Below the pieces are notes generated by a model that saw only the letters and a list, made by a program, of their open reading frames with translations, was not told the DNA's origin and ran no database searches. A stretch of 64,000 nt of DNA from Leuctra nigra. Taxonomy: Eukaryota; Arthropoda; Insecta; Plecoptera; Leuctridae. A program made the position numbers and the translations under genes. Every line of letters starts with the position of its first letter. The first letter of the stretch is position 1. This document shows positions 1-12,849 of this stretch, piece after piece. The DNA lies in the NCBI GenBank assembly GCA_934045905.1, contig OW203768.1, positions 29,417,060 to 29,481,059 on the forward strand. Reading direction: 5' to 3'.

Positions 1-1549
1 GGTTAAATAGGAATTATTTGGAATGTATGCTTCTGTTTTAAATCTAGGTGTTTGTAAAAGGAAACTATGGTTTGGGATTCTTTCGATTGTGTATTTGAAG
101 GCATATCAAATTGCGTAACTATCCTCGAAAAAAAACTAAACCGAATTTTAAATCTTTTTTGTAAAATTTCAATTTGAGAAACTCTAAATACAAGTAGGTA
201 AAAGTTTTTCACAAACCCATTAAACCCAAACCGAACGTTTGCAAGACAATACAACGTGAAATCGAGAGTAAACCTCTTCTTTTTTCTCGACTATTTCGAA
301 CAAAACCGCTACTAAAAGTCTTCATAATTATCAAATTAAAGCATCGATAGTTTTCCCCGCGTTCGATATAAAGACTCCACCGCTTCCATCGACAGATTCG
401 AAATGCACGGAACTCAATCATGTAATGATCTTTCAAACATTTCTTCACGGAGAATCAACCAATAGGAACCACAATGAGTAGGAAACAAATGACCAATCAT
501 TTTTTTCTGATTACTTGAGAAAATTATTGATACCTTCTTTTTGGTTAGCATCTTCTCTTCTGGTCCTTCCAGCATCTTCTTAACAGGTGCTGGAATGATG
601 GAAGGTTAGATTCTAAATTAGATAGACGAATGCTAATCATAAGAGTGGTTCCAAACGGAATATTTTTCATCGTGGATCACGAGGAAAAGGAATCAAATGT
701 GAAACCGAAAATCAATTTTCGTTAACTTGTTCATAGTTCGATTGTAATGATCATAATATGAAGATGAGGATGGTTGGGTGGATGGAGACGCAGGTAATTT
801 CTATGGTTGGAAATATATTTCATTGTTACGTGGGAATTAGTAATTGGCGAGTTCAGAATCAATCAGAATTTCAGAGTTGGTTTCGTGTCAAACTTTGGCT
901 CATTTTGAAATATAGAAAAGGAATGTTTTCGAGTCAATGAACTTTTTGTTATTTCGAAGTCAGTGTATAGAATTAACCATCATTTTAGCCTGAATTACAT
1001 AAAGAGCAATGTTTTAAATCATGACTGAAGAATTTAGCAAAATAAATCGCAGGAACAGGGCACTAAGTGAACACACTATAACTCATTATCATAGACTAAT
1101 TTCGGTTAAAACTTATTGATTACAAATTTTTAGTTACAATTTTGGTTCAAGAGACTTCTAGAGTCTTGATTTAAAAAATATAGATCACCGGAATTCAATA
1201 ACTTTCAAAATACAAATTAATTTCATGAGGTACTTAAAATTAAAATTTCTTGGCACCGACCACATTATTTACTAATCACCTTCTTTAGGTCTCACACCTT
1301 TGCTTTAAGCCTAAGCCTAATAAAATTAATGACAACTTTTCAGTCCCCTCCTTTGACAGTTCTCTTTTATCATCTTTGACGATACTTCTCAATGGCAAAT
1401 CACAGGGCTTGTATCAAAACACCAACTAAATCTATTTGCTCGGATACACACATTTAATTGTAACAAACAAGCATTCGCAATTTCTCAGAAAGATATAAAA
1501 AGAACTTGCAAATTTCTATCATATCCAAACATGAACACTTTTTCCTCTC
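1..1549. other. Unannotated AT-rich sequence
   Basis: Only short open frames without recognisable motifs occur here. I see no repeat, splice-flanked exon or RNA gene that I can support. Confidence 0.5.
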
Positions 1550-1656
1550 TGGAGGCATATTCTAGAAGTTTTCCCAATTCCATTCTGATGGAATCCGGTC
1601 GCGGCCAATAGAGTTCCATCAGAAATAGGAATTTCAAAGTTCTAGAATAGGGCTCC
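1550..1656. mobile_element. Short MITE with TATTCTAGAA-type inverted ends
   Basis: The left end reads GGAGGCATATTCTAGAAG and the right end reads TTCTAGAATAGGGCTCC, imperfect inverted copies of each other. The interior has ATTCTGATGGAATCCGGTC followed by GCGGCCA, which recurs almost unchanged at about 28500 in a longer relative. The length (about 107 bp), inverted ends and repetition fit a non-autonomous DNA transposon. The superfamily is not assigned and no clear target duplication is visible. Confidence 0.55.
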
Positions 1657-2695
1657 TGATTAGTTACATAAGATTATTTCGATAATGAATAATTGACCCC
1701 TCAGGCTTTGTCTTAAACCAGGCAGAAAAATCAGAGTGTTTTTTTATATATATTTTCCAACAAGACTTAGAATCCATCAAATCGCAAAGATGTAGATTTA
1801 TCATCACATCTATATAAATCTTTCCTTTCTTTCTTTCATCTTCTTGCGTCATCAATATCCCTCTTCTCTCTTCATCTCATTGCCCTCTCATCGCATTCAC
1901 TCTCTCGGCCTCGCATCAATAATCCATCTAAGTTATTTGTTTGCAACACTTGAGATTCTGACCCCCAGGGGCGCTAGGAACTGACCCTCCCCCCCCCCAA
2001 CCCACCCTCGCACAAAGCACAGGGAACACATCTAGAGAACTTTTCCTATTATATTTAACATTCGGGAAAGATCGTTAAATAAAAAAATGTTTTAAGATTG
2101 TGTTTGAATATGTTTGAGAACAAAAAGATGTCCATTGAAGAGATGTGAAGAGGGATGCTGCACAATGTGTGCTGGAGCTAGAGGTCTTGTTGGCCAAATA
2201 TATCGCCTGTATTGTGAAGGAAACTATTTAGGTGGAGAGTAATGGGTGACAGATGAATTCGTGTAAGAATTCAGAGGATTGTTGCAAAGATTCAAAGAAT
2301 ATTATATAAATCGCTTCAGAATTGTGTGAGTGTGAACTGAACTCTAATATTGTGGATATTTGTAATATCCATAATATCAATGCTGAAGCTGTTCAGAAGA
2401 ATTCGACCACAAATATATTTTTCAATAATTATACAATATCTGAGTGGTACGATCTTGATTCTCTGTGAATTCTGACGTAAAAAATACATATTTTTATGTT
2501 AGTTTAGCGAAAATTTATAAAAATGTCAAATGGAATTGGATCAATAAATTTAAATAAAGTACTTATGTCAAAACAAAGGACAAATCCAATCAGCATGGAA
2601 ACTAAGAAAGATAGTTTTACAGATTCTGACCAGATAATTACTTCAATCATTCAATGCCTGCTAATATTTACTAAAATATTGTAGTGAATAAATCT
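1657..2695. other. Unannotated; pyrimidine tract and C-run
   Basis: A pyrimidine-rich stretch (about 1815-1915) and a short C-run (about 1988-1997) are visible. A small imperfect hairpin lies at 2347-2377. Nothing here supports a gene. Confidence 0.4.
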
Positions 2696-2800
2696 CTACC
2701 TGCGAGGTAGAAGGGAAGTCAATTTTCTTCATTCTGTGTTGCACACTTTTGGAATGAAAAAATCGAGCTCTATCAATTGCAACCTACAGTTATTTACGTA
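2696..2800. repeat. Dispersed repeat, copy 1
   Basis: The segment has the order GTAGAAGGGAAGTCAATTTTC, then GCACACTTTTGGAATGA, then AATCGAGCTCTATCAATTGC. The same order of phrases recurs at about 3750-3850 and partly at 47655-47735, so this is an interspersed repeat of unknown class. Confidence 0.5.
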
Positions 2801-3200
2801 TTCTCTTACGCAATGACTCTTGTCACCATTACAAATATGATTGGATGAACGCATGCGTTTTTGAGCCCACATCCAGAAATATTCAAATGGACTTCCGCCC
2901 TTCTAGCACCTTTAAACAGCGTTTCTCATTTTTCTAATCGTGGATAGAACACGCTTTCTTACTTTTCCATCTAAGCTGCCTTTACTCCAAAAACAGTATT
3001 GCACAAGAAGCAAAAAAACACGTCTGCCAAAAACATATTTTTAAAATATTCCAGTAACATCTCAACAATATCTAGAAACATTGTTACACACAAACACCAA
3101 TTAACCGCAATCCTGCTTCACCAAAGCTTCACCACCCCATCTTCCACACAAATCTAACGATTTTCCACACCCTTAGAGCACAGTTTTGATGAATCCAGCT

Positions 3201-3620
3201 CTAGCAGAGTGATTTTATAATGCGCTGAGGCGAGCAGGCGAATGTATATAAGAATGGGGGAAGACAATCAAAAACTTGCAAAGAAAGAGAGGGCTCGGAA
3301 AATTGGATGAAGGAAGAGGGGATGAGGGGAGGGGGGAGCAGCAGAACGCGAGATGATGTGTAGAGAAAAGAAAAATATATATAAAGACTAAAAGTGTGAA
3401 ATAATAATAGAAGTATTCGGGACGAAACACACATAGCATAATATAGGAATTCTTCGAAGAGATTTTTTTTGTTGAAAACATGAAAAATTACTTCGTCTCG
3501 TGTGAATGGGCATCGGCAATGTGAGAGGGTGTGATCTTGTGTGAGAGAGAGGGAGGGATGCTGGGAGAGAAGAGCAAGAAGGAGAGAGTTGACCAGAACA
3601 GTGTCAAATTGATACACGCT
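3201..3620. repeat. Purine-rich low-complexity tract
   Basis: The plus strand has long GA-rich runs at about 3285-3350 and 3530-3590. The 138-codon open frame on the opposite strand (3201-3617) is a by-product of this composition: it is rich in Ser/Leu/Phe/Pro and has no recognisable domain, so I do not call it a gene. Confidence 0.5.
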
Positions 3621-3749
3621 GTGTGGAATAGAATGACTAGAACATCACACAGATTGTGTTCCTTTGAAGGTGAAGAGGAAACATATTTTATAATTTATTT
3701 ATTACTTTTATATTTGTAATTAATTATTATTAATATTAATTTTATAATT

Positions 3750-3855
3750 CTGTACCTCAGAGTTAGACGGACGGAAGTCCATTTTCATTTTTATTTTGCC
3801 TTGCACACTTTTGCAATTAGGTAATCAAGTTCTACCAATTGCCATTTGACTGATG
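3750..3855. repeat. Dispersed repeat, copy 2
   Basis: It shares with 2696-2800 the phrases AGTCCATTTTC, TTGCACACTTTTG, and AATCAAGTTCTACCAATTGCC in the same order and orientation. The two copies lie about 1050 bp apart. Confidence 0.5.
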
Positions 3856-3859
3856 TCAA

Positions 3860-5100
3860 CAAATACAGTATTGAAGTATTCTATTGAACAATTACTCATT
3901 TCAACATTACAAATAATTTCAATAATGCAGAAATATTGGTTCTTGGAGCCTCAAGAATCATTGAAATGTACTTCAAAGATCATTCGCAATTCTAATCAAT
4001 TAGGTTTCCGTCGATTACAAGAAAATATTTTCATCTATAACCTAAAATTCCTTCAAAAATATTGTCTTTCAATTCCACGTGTATTTTGTAACTATCTTAC
4101 TCCCTTCTTTTCCTCTATTGATTAACCCCATCAGAAGCTATTATAAAACTTCGCAAGAAGTTTCTGATTTTCACCCCAGTTTTAAGATGTTTTTCTTAAT
4201 GTAGAGTCTCACGCACTCGGCTCACATTTGCATCTGACTCAATGAATTACACCCCTCAAATTACACTTCTTTCTCTTCTTAACCATGCGTCGGGGGTAGT
4301 TTTAAACCCACACCCTGGCACGAAACTTTCTTTCATTTAATTCGATGCAAATTCTTAGCTGAGTTCAACTTTTTTTATGAACTAACTGCAGTAGTTTGAA
4401 GCTAGTGATTTATTTTAATGTGGTGTAAAATGTTACATTTCTGTTGGAGGTATAATTTGTGAATAAGTCTTAGAAATTCAAAGAAATTTCATTTAACCAC
4501 ACGATTCTGAGGAAGACGTTTGCAATACGTAACAATGGGTAACTTGATACGTTACTTTACTCGACTCAAGTGCGGGCCAATCCCTTCGTATTTGAAATAT
4601 GTTTCCAAAATAGCTATTAGAAAATTAATTAAGCACCACTTAAACTTTTAGCTCGAATCTAATTTTTCTTATCTTTTTGCTTGCGTTTGTATTCTGTTTG
4701 CATTACAGGTCAAACAAACAAAACGGGCCAAACGGATCCGGCCAATTTTTATTTAAAAAAAAATTGCTATATGATTTCCAGCTAGGTCGATCTTTTGCTT
4801 TCATTGGAAAATTGAATTATGTAGTTTTGGAGGTAAGGTTGATCAGGTAAACCTTTTTCAAAATGTTTATAAAATATCCTTGATCAATACAAATTAACTG
4901 TTATGTACTTAGATGTTCATGTAAAATTAAAATGGGTTAGATTCGTACTTTGTTCAGTCCTTAACTTCCTAATCTCCATGGAAAACCTTCAATCTTTATA
5001 CTTCCTCATGTTTGATTTCCACAGCAGACCATTCTGAGTTCGCTTTTCTTGTTTCCTCAGTCGAGTTAAAGCTACGAACTTTAGGCCTCGACAGCCTCTT
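3860..5100. other. Unannotated sequence
   Basis: A 90-codon open frame starts at 3853 but resembles nothing I know and lies within ordinary AT-rich DNA. No gene, RNA or repeat can be supported. Confidence 0.4.
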
Positions 5101-5109
5101 TCACCTGGC

Positions 5110-5110
5110 T

Positions 5111-5150
<40 letters not shown>

Positions 5151-5151
5151 C
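5110..5151 (+). repeat. (ATC)n microsatellite
   Basis: About fourteen uninterrupted ATC units. Confidence 0.95.
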
Positions 5152-5159
5152 CATTTCCT

Positions 5160-7690
5160 AACCATCCATTTTATCAACTCATAATCGCCAGTGTTCTAAT
5201 CGAGCTTTTTTGACAATTTTAAAAATAAAAAGATTATTCTAAATCAAAATCATGTAGCAGATTTTTTACGACTTGAAAATAAATCTTGTTAAAATAATTT
5301 TGTACTGAAATATAGATCAATAAAAATCTTACTTCTCCTTGTACTTGCAATTTTAACATTTCGCGCACTTTACAATTTCCTCGCATAATTTATCATCAAC
5401 ATGGCTGATGTTTCCATATTAGAAGCAAACTCATGTTGAAAAAAAAATAATAATAAAAAGCAAATCCACATGCGAGAATGGTATAATATATTATGAAACG
5501 TTATAACGCGAAATCCACCATGATGGACGCACAACGTTGCCACATCGCTGCCAAACAACACACATACAAAACCACGCGGCAAACTTTTCGTGACAAATCT
5601 GTTTTGGAAATTGTGTCCCCGATCCGCGCATAAACGGTTGACGTGAAAATGTATTCATTTGTCACGTGGAATGCGAGGGGAGGGGGATGAATAAAGATGA
5701 GGTTTGGTCCAAAGACACGGGATGCTGTGAACTGTGAAGATCCTCCATGTGTCATGGTGACGGGGTTCAAGGAATTCAACGCGCGGAAATGAAATATTGG
5801 CTCAACAAATTTTGTAGTTTGGAATTAAAGTGTGGTGATGTAAAGAAGAGGGGAAAAAGTATATTTAATTTTTAATTTAAAATTTGTCAATATCAACACA
5901 AAAATTTATGATAAACAGAATTTTCACAAACCCGAATAAAATAACATTTACATTCATAAAATATTAAATTGAAATTTCATGTGACATTTTTGGTATGTAA
6001 ATCAATATGTGGCATATTTGTACCAGGTGATGTCATTTTTAAGTCCACAACAATGTGTTACCATGGTGAATACTTTTTTGGGATGCCAATTATGAGATTT
6101 CGATCAATCTTTCTGTATCAATTACTTGAAAACTATTTATCCCACAATAATAGTTTTTGTTTGTCTACATCCTAGACATATTTCACGTGTTTAATCCCTT
6201 CTATAACTAGACAGAGGTCCCTATTAAACACATGTAGTGGCGCAGGCGTAATGCACTGCCCTGTCTGTTGAGAGACCCTTTGAGACTATACGATGAGAAC
6301 ACGTTACCAAATTGAGTGCTAACTTACTTACAAATAATTATACAAGTAATAATTTGGTGCATTTTAATATTTTCAAACAACTTAGAATTCTCTTCGACGT
6401 TAGTAAAGTGAACATCGTTTGAAACTTTCAACATGGTCCTTAGTTTATTAATTAAAACAAGATTGTTTAATTAAAATACAGCACAATATCCGTAGAAATA
6501 AAAAGTGTCGAGTTTTCTTGACTTTGACGAGTGGCATCCGTCAGTCATTCCTGGACCACCTGATTGGTCCACAATCAAGCCCCAAATCGTACCATTTCTC
6601 CATTCTAATGAGCTCAATGCTCACTCACGTTGCGTTTCATCGAGAAAAACAATGAATAAAACATGTTTCAATCGCAATTTTATATTCAATCTTTTTTCAC
6701 TTGATATGAAGATTTTCCTATGTTTCGAAAGACAAGTTCGTCTCTGCTGTGTCTTTAGCTGAATCGATTTGTCATTTGTGAACCCCACCTGAACTGAACG
6801 CGAAAAACACACTAACTTTTCAACAATAACTTAACCATAGAACGACAATATCTCAGTTTTTACAAATCTAAAGTTTTTTTTTCTTCTTCTCTCTTTCTCT
6901 TCTTTGGTCTTAGGTAAATTATTTCCATAATCGAAACTTTCCGAAATGGTTTGTTTTCTGTATCCAGCTGTGGCTTCTGGTTGATGTATAACCGAGATTG
7001 TGTTTCGCATTCACATGCTCTTTATGTTACTAACTCATCTCCAAAATGACCTGCCCCTCTTCCCCCGTTCAACCCCCACGACCCCCTAACATTTCTTATT
7101 TACCCTTAAATGTCCCTCAATTCTTGACATGTTTCCCCTCCTATGAGCAGAAGAAAATGCTAACCTGTCCCATTTATAATATATTTATATTTCTATTATC
7201 ATGTCTTGAACAAATTATACGTCAAGGAAATGAAATATTTAAAATCCTATTGTTCCATTCTAGTGAGAATGTTTTTCCTTTTTTAGAGCCATCATCTTTG
7301 AAATTCATATATTTTGCATATTATCTGTGTAAATTGAAAAATCTTGGATGAAAATGTTAGAAATAGAATATTTTCTTCTTCGCTTTAAATAAAGCATTTT
7401 TTCAGAAGAGCGTTAGACAAGCTTCGAACGTCATAAAAAATATGATAGACTTTTAATAAATACCATAAAAATGATTAAAATAATTTATCCCGAATCACAT
7501 GAAGTTTTAATTTCGAGTTTCAAAAGAACCAATCGATCGCTGTACTTAATTGCAAGGCATGAAAACATTTTGTACGTTGTATAAAAAAACGTAAATTAAA
7601 AGCCATAATAAAACACATAATGTTTTTCTAAATAATTACAATGAGTCTAATGTATAATTATCATCAGAAATGCACACGTTTAAAGCAGGT
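5160..7690. other. Unannotated AT-rich sequence
   Basis: Short open frames only. A segment near 6236-6290 (AGTGGCGCAGGCGTAATGC) looks vaguely like a tRNA box A but no box B follows, so no tRNA or SINE is called. Confidence 0.4.
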
Positions 7691-7699
7691 GAAGTTGGC

Positions 7700-7880
7700 C
7701 ATAGATGATTTTAACACAAGTTAAATTATAGCTCCGAGCAATAATTACGATATCTTTGGATTACGTGCCGGCCGATGCAAGAGCAACACTTGCGATATTC
7801 GTAAAGTTTCACACGAAGAAATAACAAAAGAACCAACTAAACATTTCAAACACGTCTATAACAAGAATCCATCGGCCAAG
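7700..7880. promoter_or_regulatory. Candidate conserved non-coding block
   Basis: This unique stretch is richer in CG and CGAT/ATTACG words than its surroundings (for example GATTACGTGCCGGCCGATGC) and contains no coding frame. It resembles insect conserved non-coding DNA by eye only. Without an alignment this is a guess. Confidence 0.2.
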
Positions 7881-9131
7881 TTAACTTTTACAAAATAATA
7901 AATAAATAATAATTACTAGTTAGTGTTGTTTTTTGTTTTAATGAACTGTTGGTTTGGTTAATTACTAGGTCTTGCATCCTGCTCAGGTGGGATCGAATAG
8001 AAATATTTTTAATTACTACTCATTAACGCCTGCTGTATCCGTTTTGATAAAACATCAACGTTTTTGTTCGCCTTTTTATTGTCTTTTGTGGGGGGCAAAC
8101 CTTCTATACGCACGAATAACTAGTCTAGAGAAGGGAATAACTACCTGTTCGTTAGCCACTCTTTGTTTGCTGGATTCAATGTAATTGTTTTGAAGAATAA
8201 CCGAAATATTTACAACTCTATGATTAATGATTTGAGTATATGATTGTAATCAATTCAGAATGCAACGTTTCTTTCATTATGATAGTGAGTTTTGGAGTTG
8301 ACTCGCGTATAAACTTCAAAAATGAAAGAAATTGATAATCAGTCTTTATAGTTTTCATACGACTTTTACATACGACTTGGCGAAAACTGGACAAAATTAA
8401 TGTTTGAAGATTCTTTTGATGTTAGTTATCGACAGTAAAGTACTTTTCTTTATAATAAAGGAATTCTAAATAATTCCTTTTATGAATGGAAACGTTTTTC
8501 ATGTAACTATGCTAATTCGTTGCTAAGTACAGCGTATACAGCTAATAAAGTCGATGATTATTTCGGAACAACAGACCGCTGATTCTGAATATAATGTTAT
8601 ATATTGACCATAGGAGAAGACAGTTGAATTGTATTGACACTTTTGGTCTCAAATTCAATTATTTTAAATCATTTTCGATTCGATAAAGTAAATGATTAAT
8701 AATTCACAATCAATTCCAAATGGTATATTTGACCTGAGCTTCACTATCGCTCCCTTAGATTGAACAAACATTATTATATCTCAGCAACATGTTACCGAAA
8801 ACATAACAAAGAAGTGATCAGATATTTCCAACGAGACTGTCTTGCCAAAAGGGACATCACTTCTAGGCAAATATTCTTCTCAAAGAACGCTGTCCTTGTC
8901 GGACATGTTTTCCTTTTTCCTTCCCAGCCCTCCAGAATCTTTTCTTTTACATTATTAAAAAAGAATATCCCTTCTTCTAAATATCCCCCGTATTTCCCAT
9001 CTCCCTTTGTTTGCTTTCTTCCTGTGCTCCTCATTCTCTTTAAACTTTGTCTCGATATCCTTTTCAAACTAGATAATATAATAATATGCTTCGCCCATTT
9101 GTCATTACTTAATTGGTTGATCTGACGACCT

Positions 9132-9146
9132 GGGGGGGGGGGGGGG
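9132..9146 (+). repeat. Poly(dG) run followed by G-rich tract
   Basis: Fifteen consecutive G bases followed by AGGGGGAGGAGGAG. It is one of many such runs in the window. Confidence 0.95.
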
Positions 9147-9648
9147 AGGGGGAGGAGGAGATGATCTCAACCAAGGTAAGGTCAGTGTGACCCGGGTCAA
9201 CACATCGCAGCAATACGCGGGTACAGCAGAGGGTATATGATGGAGCTAGTGTGGGAGGAGGTGCACCCCTCACCCGGGCCTCCCCCTCATCTGAGCTCAC
9301 CTCAGGACCACTTAAACCTCTCATACCCTCAAAATTTAGTTTACCCTCTATGTGTGAGCAATTATAGTGAGGTATTAAAAATAAAACTATTATCAATGAA
9401 ATAATATCCCAACTTGCCTATTATTAATTTGATACATTTTCACATGAGGGGGTGCAAACCAGATCTTGGGTTGATAGAACAATTAAATATTCAAAACAGC
9501 AATATATTAATTACAAGGCTCTTATAATCTGTAAATAATTGAATTATGGTCAAACTGCCCACAAACATATACCACAGTTTTCCTTACTTCTTGCTATGAT
9601 CGTCGAAGGAAAATGTTGACTGTCTGTAATGGATGTAGAGAGATTTAA

Positions 9649-10226
9649 CCCTGCGTTACCAACGTGGGGTGTGTTACATCCCAGGGTTTTAATTTGTCCC
9701 GGTATTTATCGCTCAGCTGCATTATCGACTCTGCTTCCTCAGTACCTTCAAGTTGTACTATCTAGAGGCCACTAACGTCACCAGATCAAACTAGTAACAT
9801 TTAGTTTTGTAAATGTGGCATCACAAAATTTGTTTTTGTGCAAATTTTTTTCAAAAATTTCTTTATTTATGTACATATATACATGATATATATATTATTT
9901 TATATATATACACATATATAAGTATGAAATACGTACACTTTGTTGATATCCAATTACATATGAGGACAAAACAAATTAAAATCTAAAGTCTACTTTTTAC
10001 AGCAAAAAAACGTTTTTTTGTTCTTATACCACTAAAAATATTAAATTATTTTTTTATTTTTTTTTATTTTTCACTAAATACATAGTAATACTAGTAACCT
10101 TCACTTCTGTAAAAACCAAAATACAGGATTTGATTCCAACATGTTACAAAAGCAATTTTACTTTTGGGGTTTCTTACACCCCGCCTCCGTAATGGCGGTA
10201 AAAAATGGGACCTCATGAATGCAGGG
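9649..10226. mobile_element. Non-autonomous piggyBac-like element
   Basis: The element is bounded by TTAA on both sides (9645-9648 and 10227-10230). The left terminus begins CCCTGCGTTACC and the right terminus ends GAATGCAGGG, forming short inverted ends of the CCCTGC type. Subterminal segments are also related in inverted orientation: GGGGTGTGTTACATCCC on the left against TTACACCCCGC on the right. TTAA duplication and CCC-starting inverted ends are the hallmark of the piggyBac superfamily. At 578 bp, with no transposase frame and an internal (TA)-rich stretch (9870-9920), it is a deletion derivative or MITE. Confidence 0.75.
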
Positions 10227-10319
10227 TTAAGTATGTTCGAAATAAAATTATTGATTTTAAATTTCCTCAGCACAACTCTTCACTGCTCTTTCTGAAATGT
10301 TACTAAAATATAAAAAACG

Positions 10320-11150
10320 GACACATTGAAAAATTGTAAGTGTGAATTTATTTCAACTGATGGACGGTATATCCATGATGCCAGGATAAATATGGTCTAA
10401 CTGTCTGTAAATATCATTGAGGTTGATAGAAGACTAAGGTTGTTGTTCCAATTTGGGTGGTGAACAGTCAAATTACAATTGAAGAGCTTCATGACATCAT
10501 TCCAAAAGTGTTCATCGCAAAATCGAGAAAATGGACATCGGGTCTTCTCTAAGTTACATGTTAAAGTACGTAATACGTCACAAAGTTCAAGATACACATA
10601 ACTTGAACCGGAACTGGAACCGGAACCCTTATTTCGGTTCCATAACGGTTCCATAAGGGTTCTTTAAATAATTAATTGAATTGGATTTTTACTTCATTGC
10701 CTTTCAAATATGAAATTATTTATTACTATTTACAGAGTTTCAAATAAAATATCACCGAGTCACATTAATGTTTGTTAGACATTTCTGAGCATGAAAATGC
10801 CCAAAAGACGATTAAAAAAAATTGAATTATTTTCAGAATTTGATGGAACCGATTGGAACCAAAATGGAACCGGAACCGGAACCGTTTTTCATTTGTGTTC
10901 CGGTCCCTGATTTTGAATGAAACGAAAGTGAACCCTCAGTATATTTGAGTCTCCACTTCTGCTGCGCCATGTGTCCGTGGCACCTCTCACAATGCCTGCC
11001 ATGAGGCGTGGTGGTTCGCTCTCTCCTCCTCACACCTAGCGGCCGTCTCTCTCGCCGTCTCTCTCGGGCTAAGACACAAGTTGTTCTAATGAACGGTGTG
11101 TCGGTTATGATGCTTTGCCCTCCTAAACCTGCCCCTCTGTCCACACTTCC
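10320..11150. other. Unannotated; repeated GGAACCGGAACC words
   Basis: Short clusters of GGAACCGGAACC-type words occur at 10608-10650 and again at 10847-10905. They look like two pieces of a degenerate repeat flanking about 200 bp of unique DNA. No gene is supported. Confidence 0.35.
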
Positions 11151-11280
11151 AATATGATCTACAACGCATTAGAGCGTGCAGGGGAATCCGAACAAGGATG
11201 GACAAAGCAGACAGACAGAACAGGTGGACGCGATGAGAAACACTCGAGAACATATCATTTACTCACCTGCAGCCTCAGGC

Positions 11281-11440
11281 GATGCACAATTGACGCAGAC
11301 GTCATACCTAAACATCGTATCCGTCTCCGTCGTCCGTCCGCGTCATCCGTCCGCGTCAATTGTGCATCGGCCTTTAAACATCGTATCCGTCTCCGTCTCC
11401 GTCGTCCGTCCGCGTCGTCCGTCTGCGTCAATTGTGCATC
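11281..11440. repeat. CG-rich inverted and tandem repeat (possible MITE)
   Basis: GATGCACAATTGACGCAGAC at 11281-11300 is the exact reverse complement of GTCTGCGTCAATTGTGCATC at 11421-11440. A further inward-facing copy of the right end lies at 11354-11369. Between them a unit of about 65 bp containing CATCGTATCCGTCTCCGTC is present twice. The inverted ends suggest a small DNA transposon with an internal duplication; the superfamily is not assigned and the flanks show no clear target duplication. CpG density is far above that of the flanks. Confidence 0.6.
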
Positions 11441-11850
11441 AAAAGCTCAAAAGAATGTCCAGATTTATCGACGCAAGTGCCCAGAGTCTACTGGATTCCG
11501 GCCATAAGATTATTAGCACACGGTCTTGTGGTGTTGAGGACTGACATCCGCAACTATCTACTTGCCAACTTGGACCGCTGTTTAACTGACGGCTGCGTCA
11601 AATTATCCCAAAATACGGATACCGATATCCAAGGCGCATTATTTACTCCACTGTTAACTTTGGGAGGTATTTTTGATACCTATTTTCTGGGAAATGAGGA
11701 AGGACAAAATATATTTTTCCTTATATTTCATTCGTGAAAAATATGAAAAATAAAACTTTTTTTTTTCAATTTTTTTTTTTTTTATTTCTCAATGGTTGTA
11801 TTCCGATATTTTAATATTTATCGATAAGTTTGTTTCGTCTATCAGGTTCA

Positions 11851-11985
11851 TTTTCGATCAGTTTCTATGCTAACAAATTCATTTGTCGATCAGTTTCTTT
11901 GTTGTTGTTGACCATTTAATTTGTCGATCAGATTCTTTGTCGACCAGTTAGATTGCCAATCAGATTGCTTTGACAATCATACCTA
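11851..11985 (+). repeat. Degenerate short tandem repeat
   Basis: The phrase TCGATCAGTTTCT (or TCGATCAGATTCT, TCGACCAGTTAG) recurs about four times at intervals of 17-38 bp, each followed by a T-rich stretch. It is a decayed short tandem repeat. Confidence 0.45.
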
Positions 11986-12654
11986 TTGTTTTGCCCATAG
12001 AATCTCGCTGTATAAAATAATAATGCTCGCTTAATAATGCTACAGACTGGAAAATTATGCACACTAAACATACGTATGACAAAATAAGACTAATAAAAAA
12101 ATCTACTAATTACTTTGTACATCTGTGTCATATAAAAATCAGCTCGAAGTCATTCTGTACATCCGAATCTATAAAAATTAAAGCGTTTTCAAAAACTTCT
12201 TTCAAATGGACAAATGTATTGTATAGAACAAAGTGTTTCAACTTGTACACCCCTGAATGTAAAACTTAATTCACTATATTAGATATATTATATCCAACCT
12301 TTAGTGATATACAACACTTTAAAGCTTGACCAATACCGTTGATCATTTCTAAACGTGAAACAAATTTATTATCACAACAACCAATGAAAAACCAATACTT
12401 CTAATCAGCAATGATATAATCGTGCGTCTTTTCCGGAGTAATTGGACATTAAAACATCGAGCATGAACTCTAAACCATAAATAACATTCAATTTCAAAGA
12501 AAAGATGTAAAAACTCGGAATATCATAATCATTTTTTTCTCACAGCCCAAGAAAATCATGTTTTTTTTATAGAAAATTATACGTCAATGGTTCAAAAATT
12601 ATTTTCTACAACTGCTAATAATTTGATGATGATGATACGAAGACGATGATGAAG

Positions 12655-12845
12655 AATATAGGTAAGGATGGACGGTAGGAAGGAAGCGGTCGTGGTATAT
12701 TAGTAGGTAACCTTCAAAATGTGTCTCTCGACTGAGGAAAACCACGAAACTCAATCAGGAAGGACGGCGGTTGGAATCGAACCCGGGACCTAGATGTTCA
12801 AGTTCAATGCTTTACTCTCTGAGGCAACTCAGGTTTGTCACAATG
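12655..12845 (-). mobile_element. tRNA-derived SINE, copy A
   Basis: Read on the minus strand, the element starts with a tRNA-like head. GTTGCCTCAGAGAGTAAAGC stands at the box A position and GGTCCCGGGTTCGATTCC contains a near-consensus RNA polymerase III box B. A body phrase follows that contains CCTCAGTCGAGAG and then GGTTACCTACTAATATACC, ACGACCGC and a TTCC-rich end. The same head-plus-body order recurs at several other places in this window in both orientations. It has no coding capacity and would depend on a LINE for movement. Confidence 0.7.
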
Positions 12846-12849
12846 TGCT

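Noticed and set aside
2347..2377. Small hairpin ATATTGTGGATATT / AATATCCATAATAT
   Set aside because: A 14-bp AT-rich stem is expected by chance in DNA of this composition.
3201..3617. 138-codon open frame on the minus strand
   Set aside because: It is the complement of a purine-rich tract, giving a Ser/Leu/Pro/Phe-rich peptide without domain or codon evidence.
6236..6290. Possible tRNA (AGTGGCGCAGGCGTAATGC)
   Set aside because: Box-A-like word only; no box B, no T arm and no acceptor stem.
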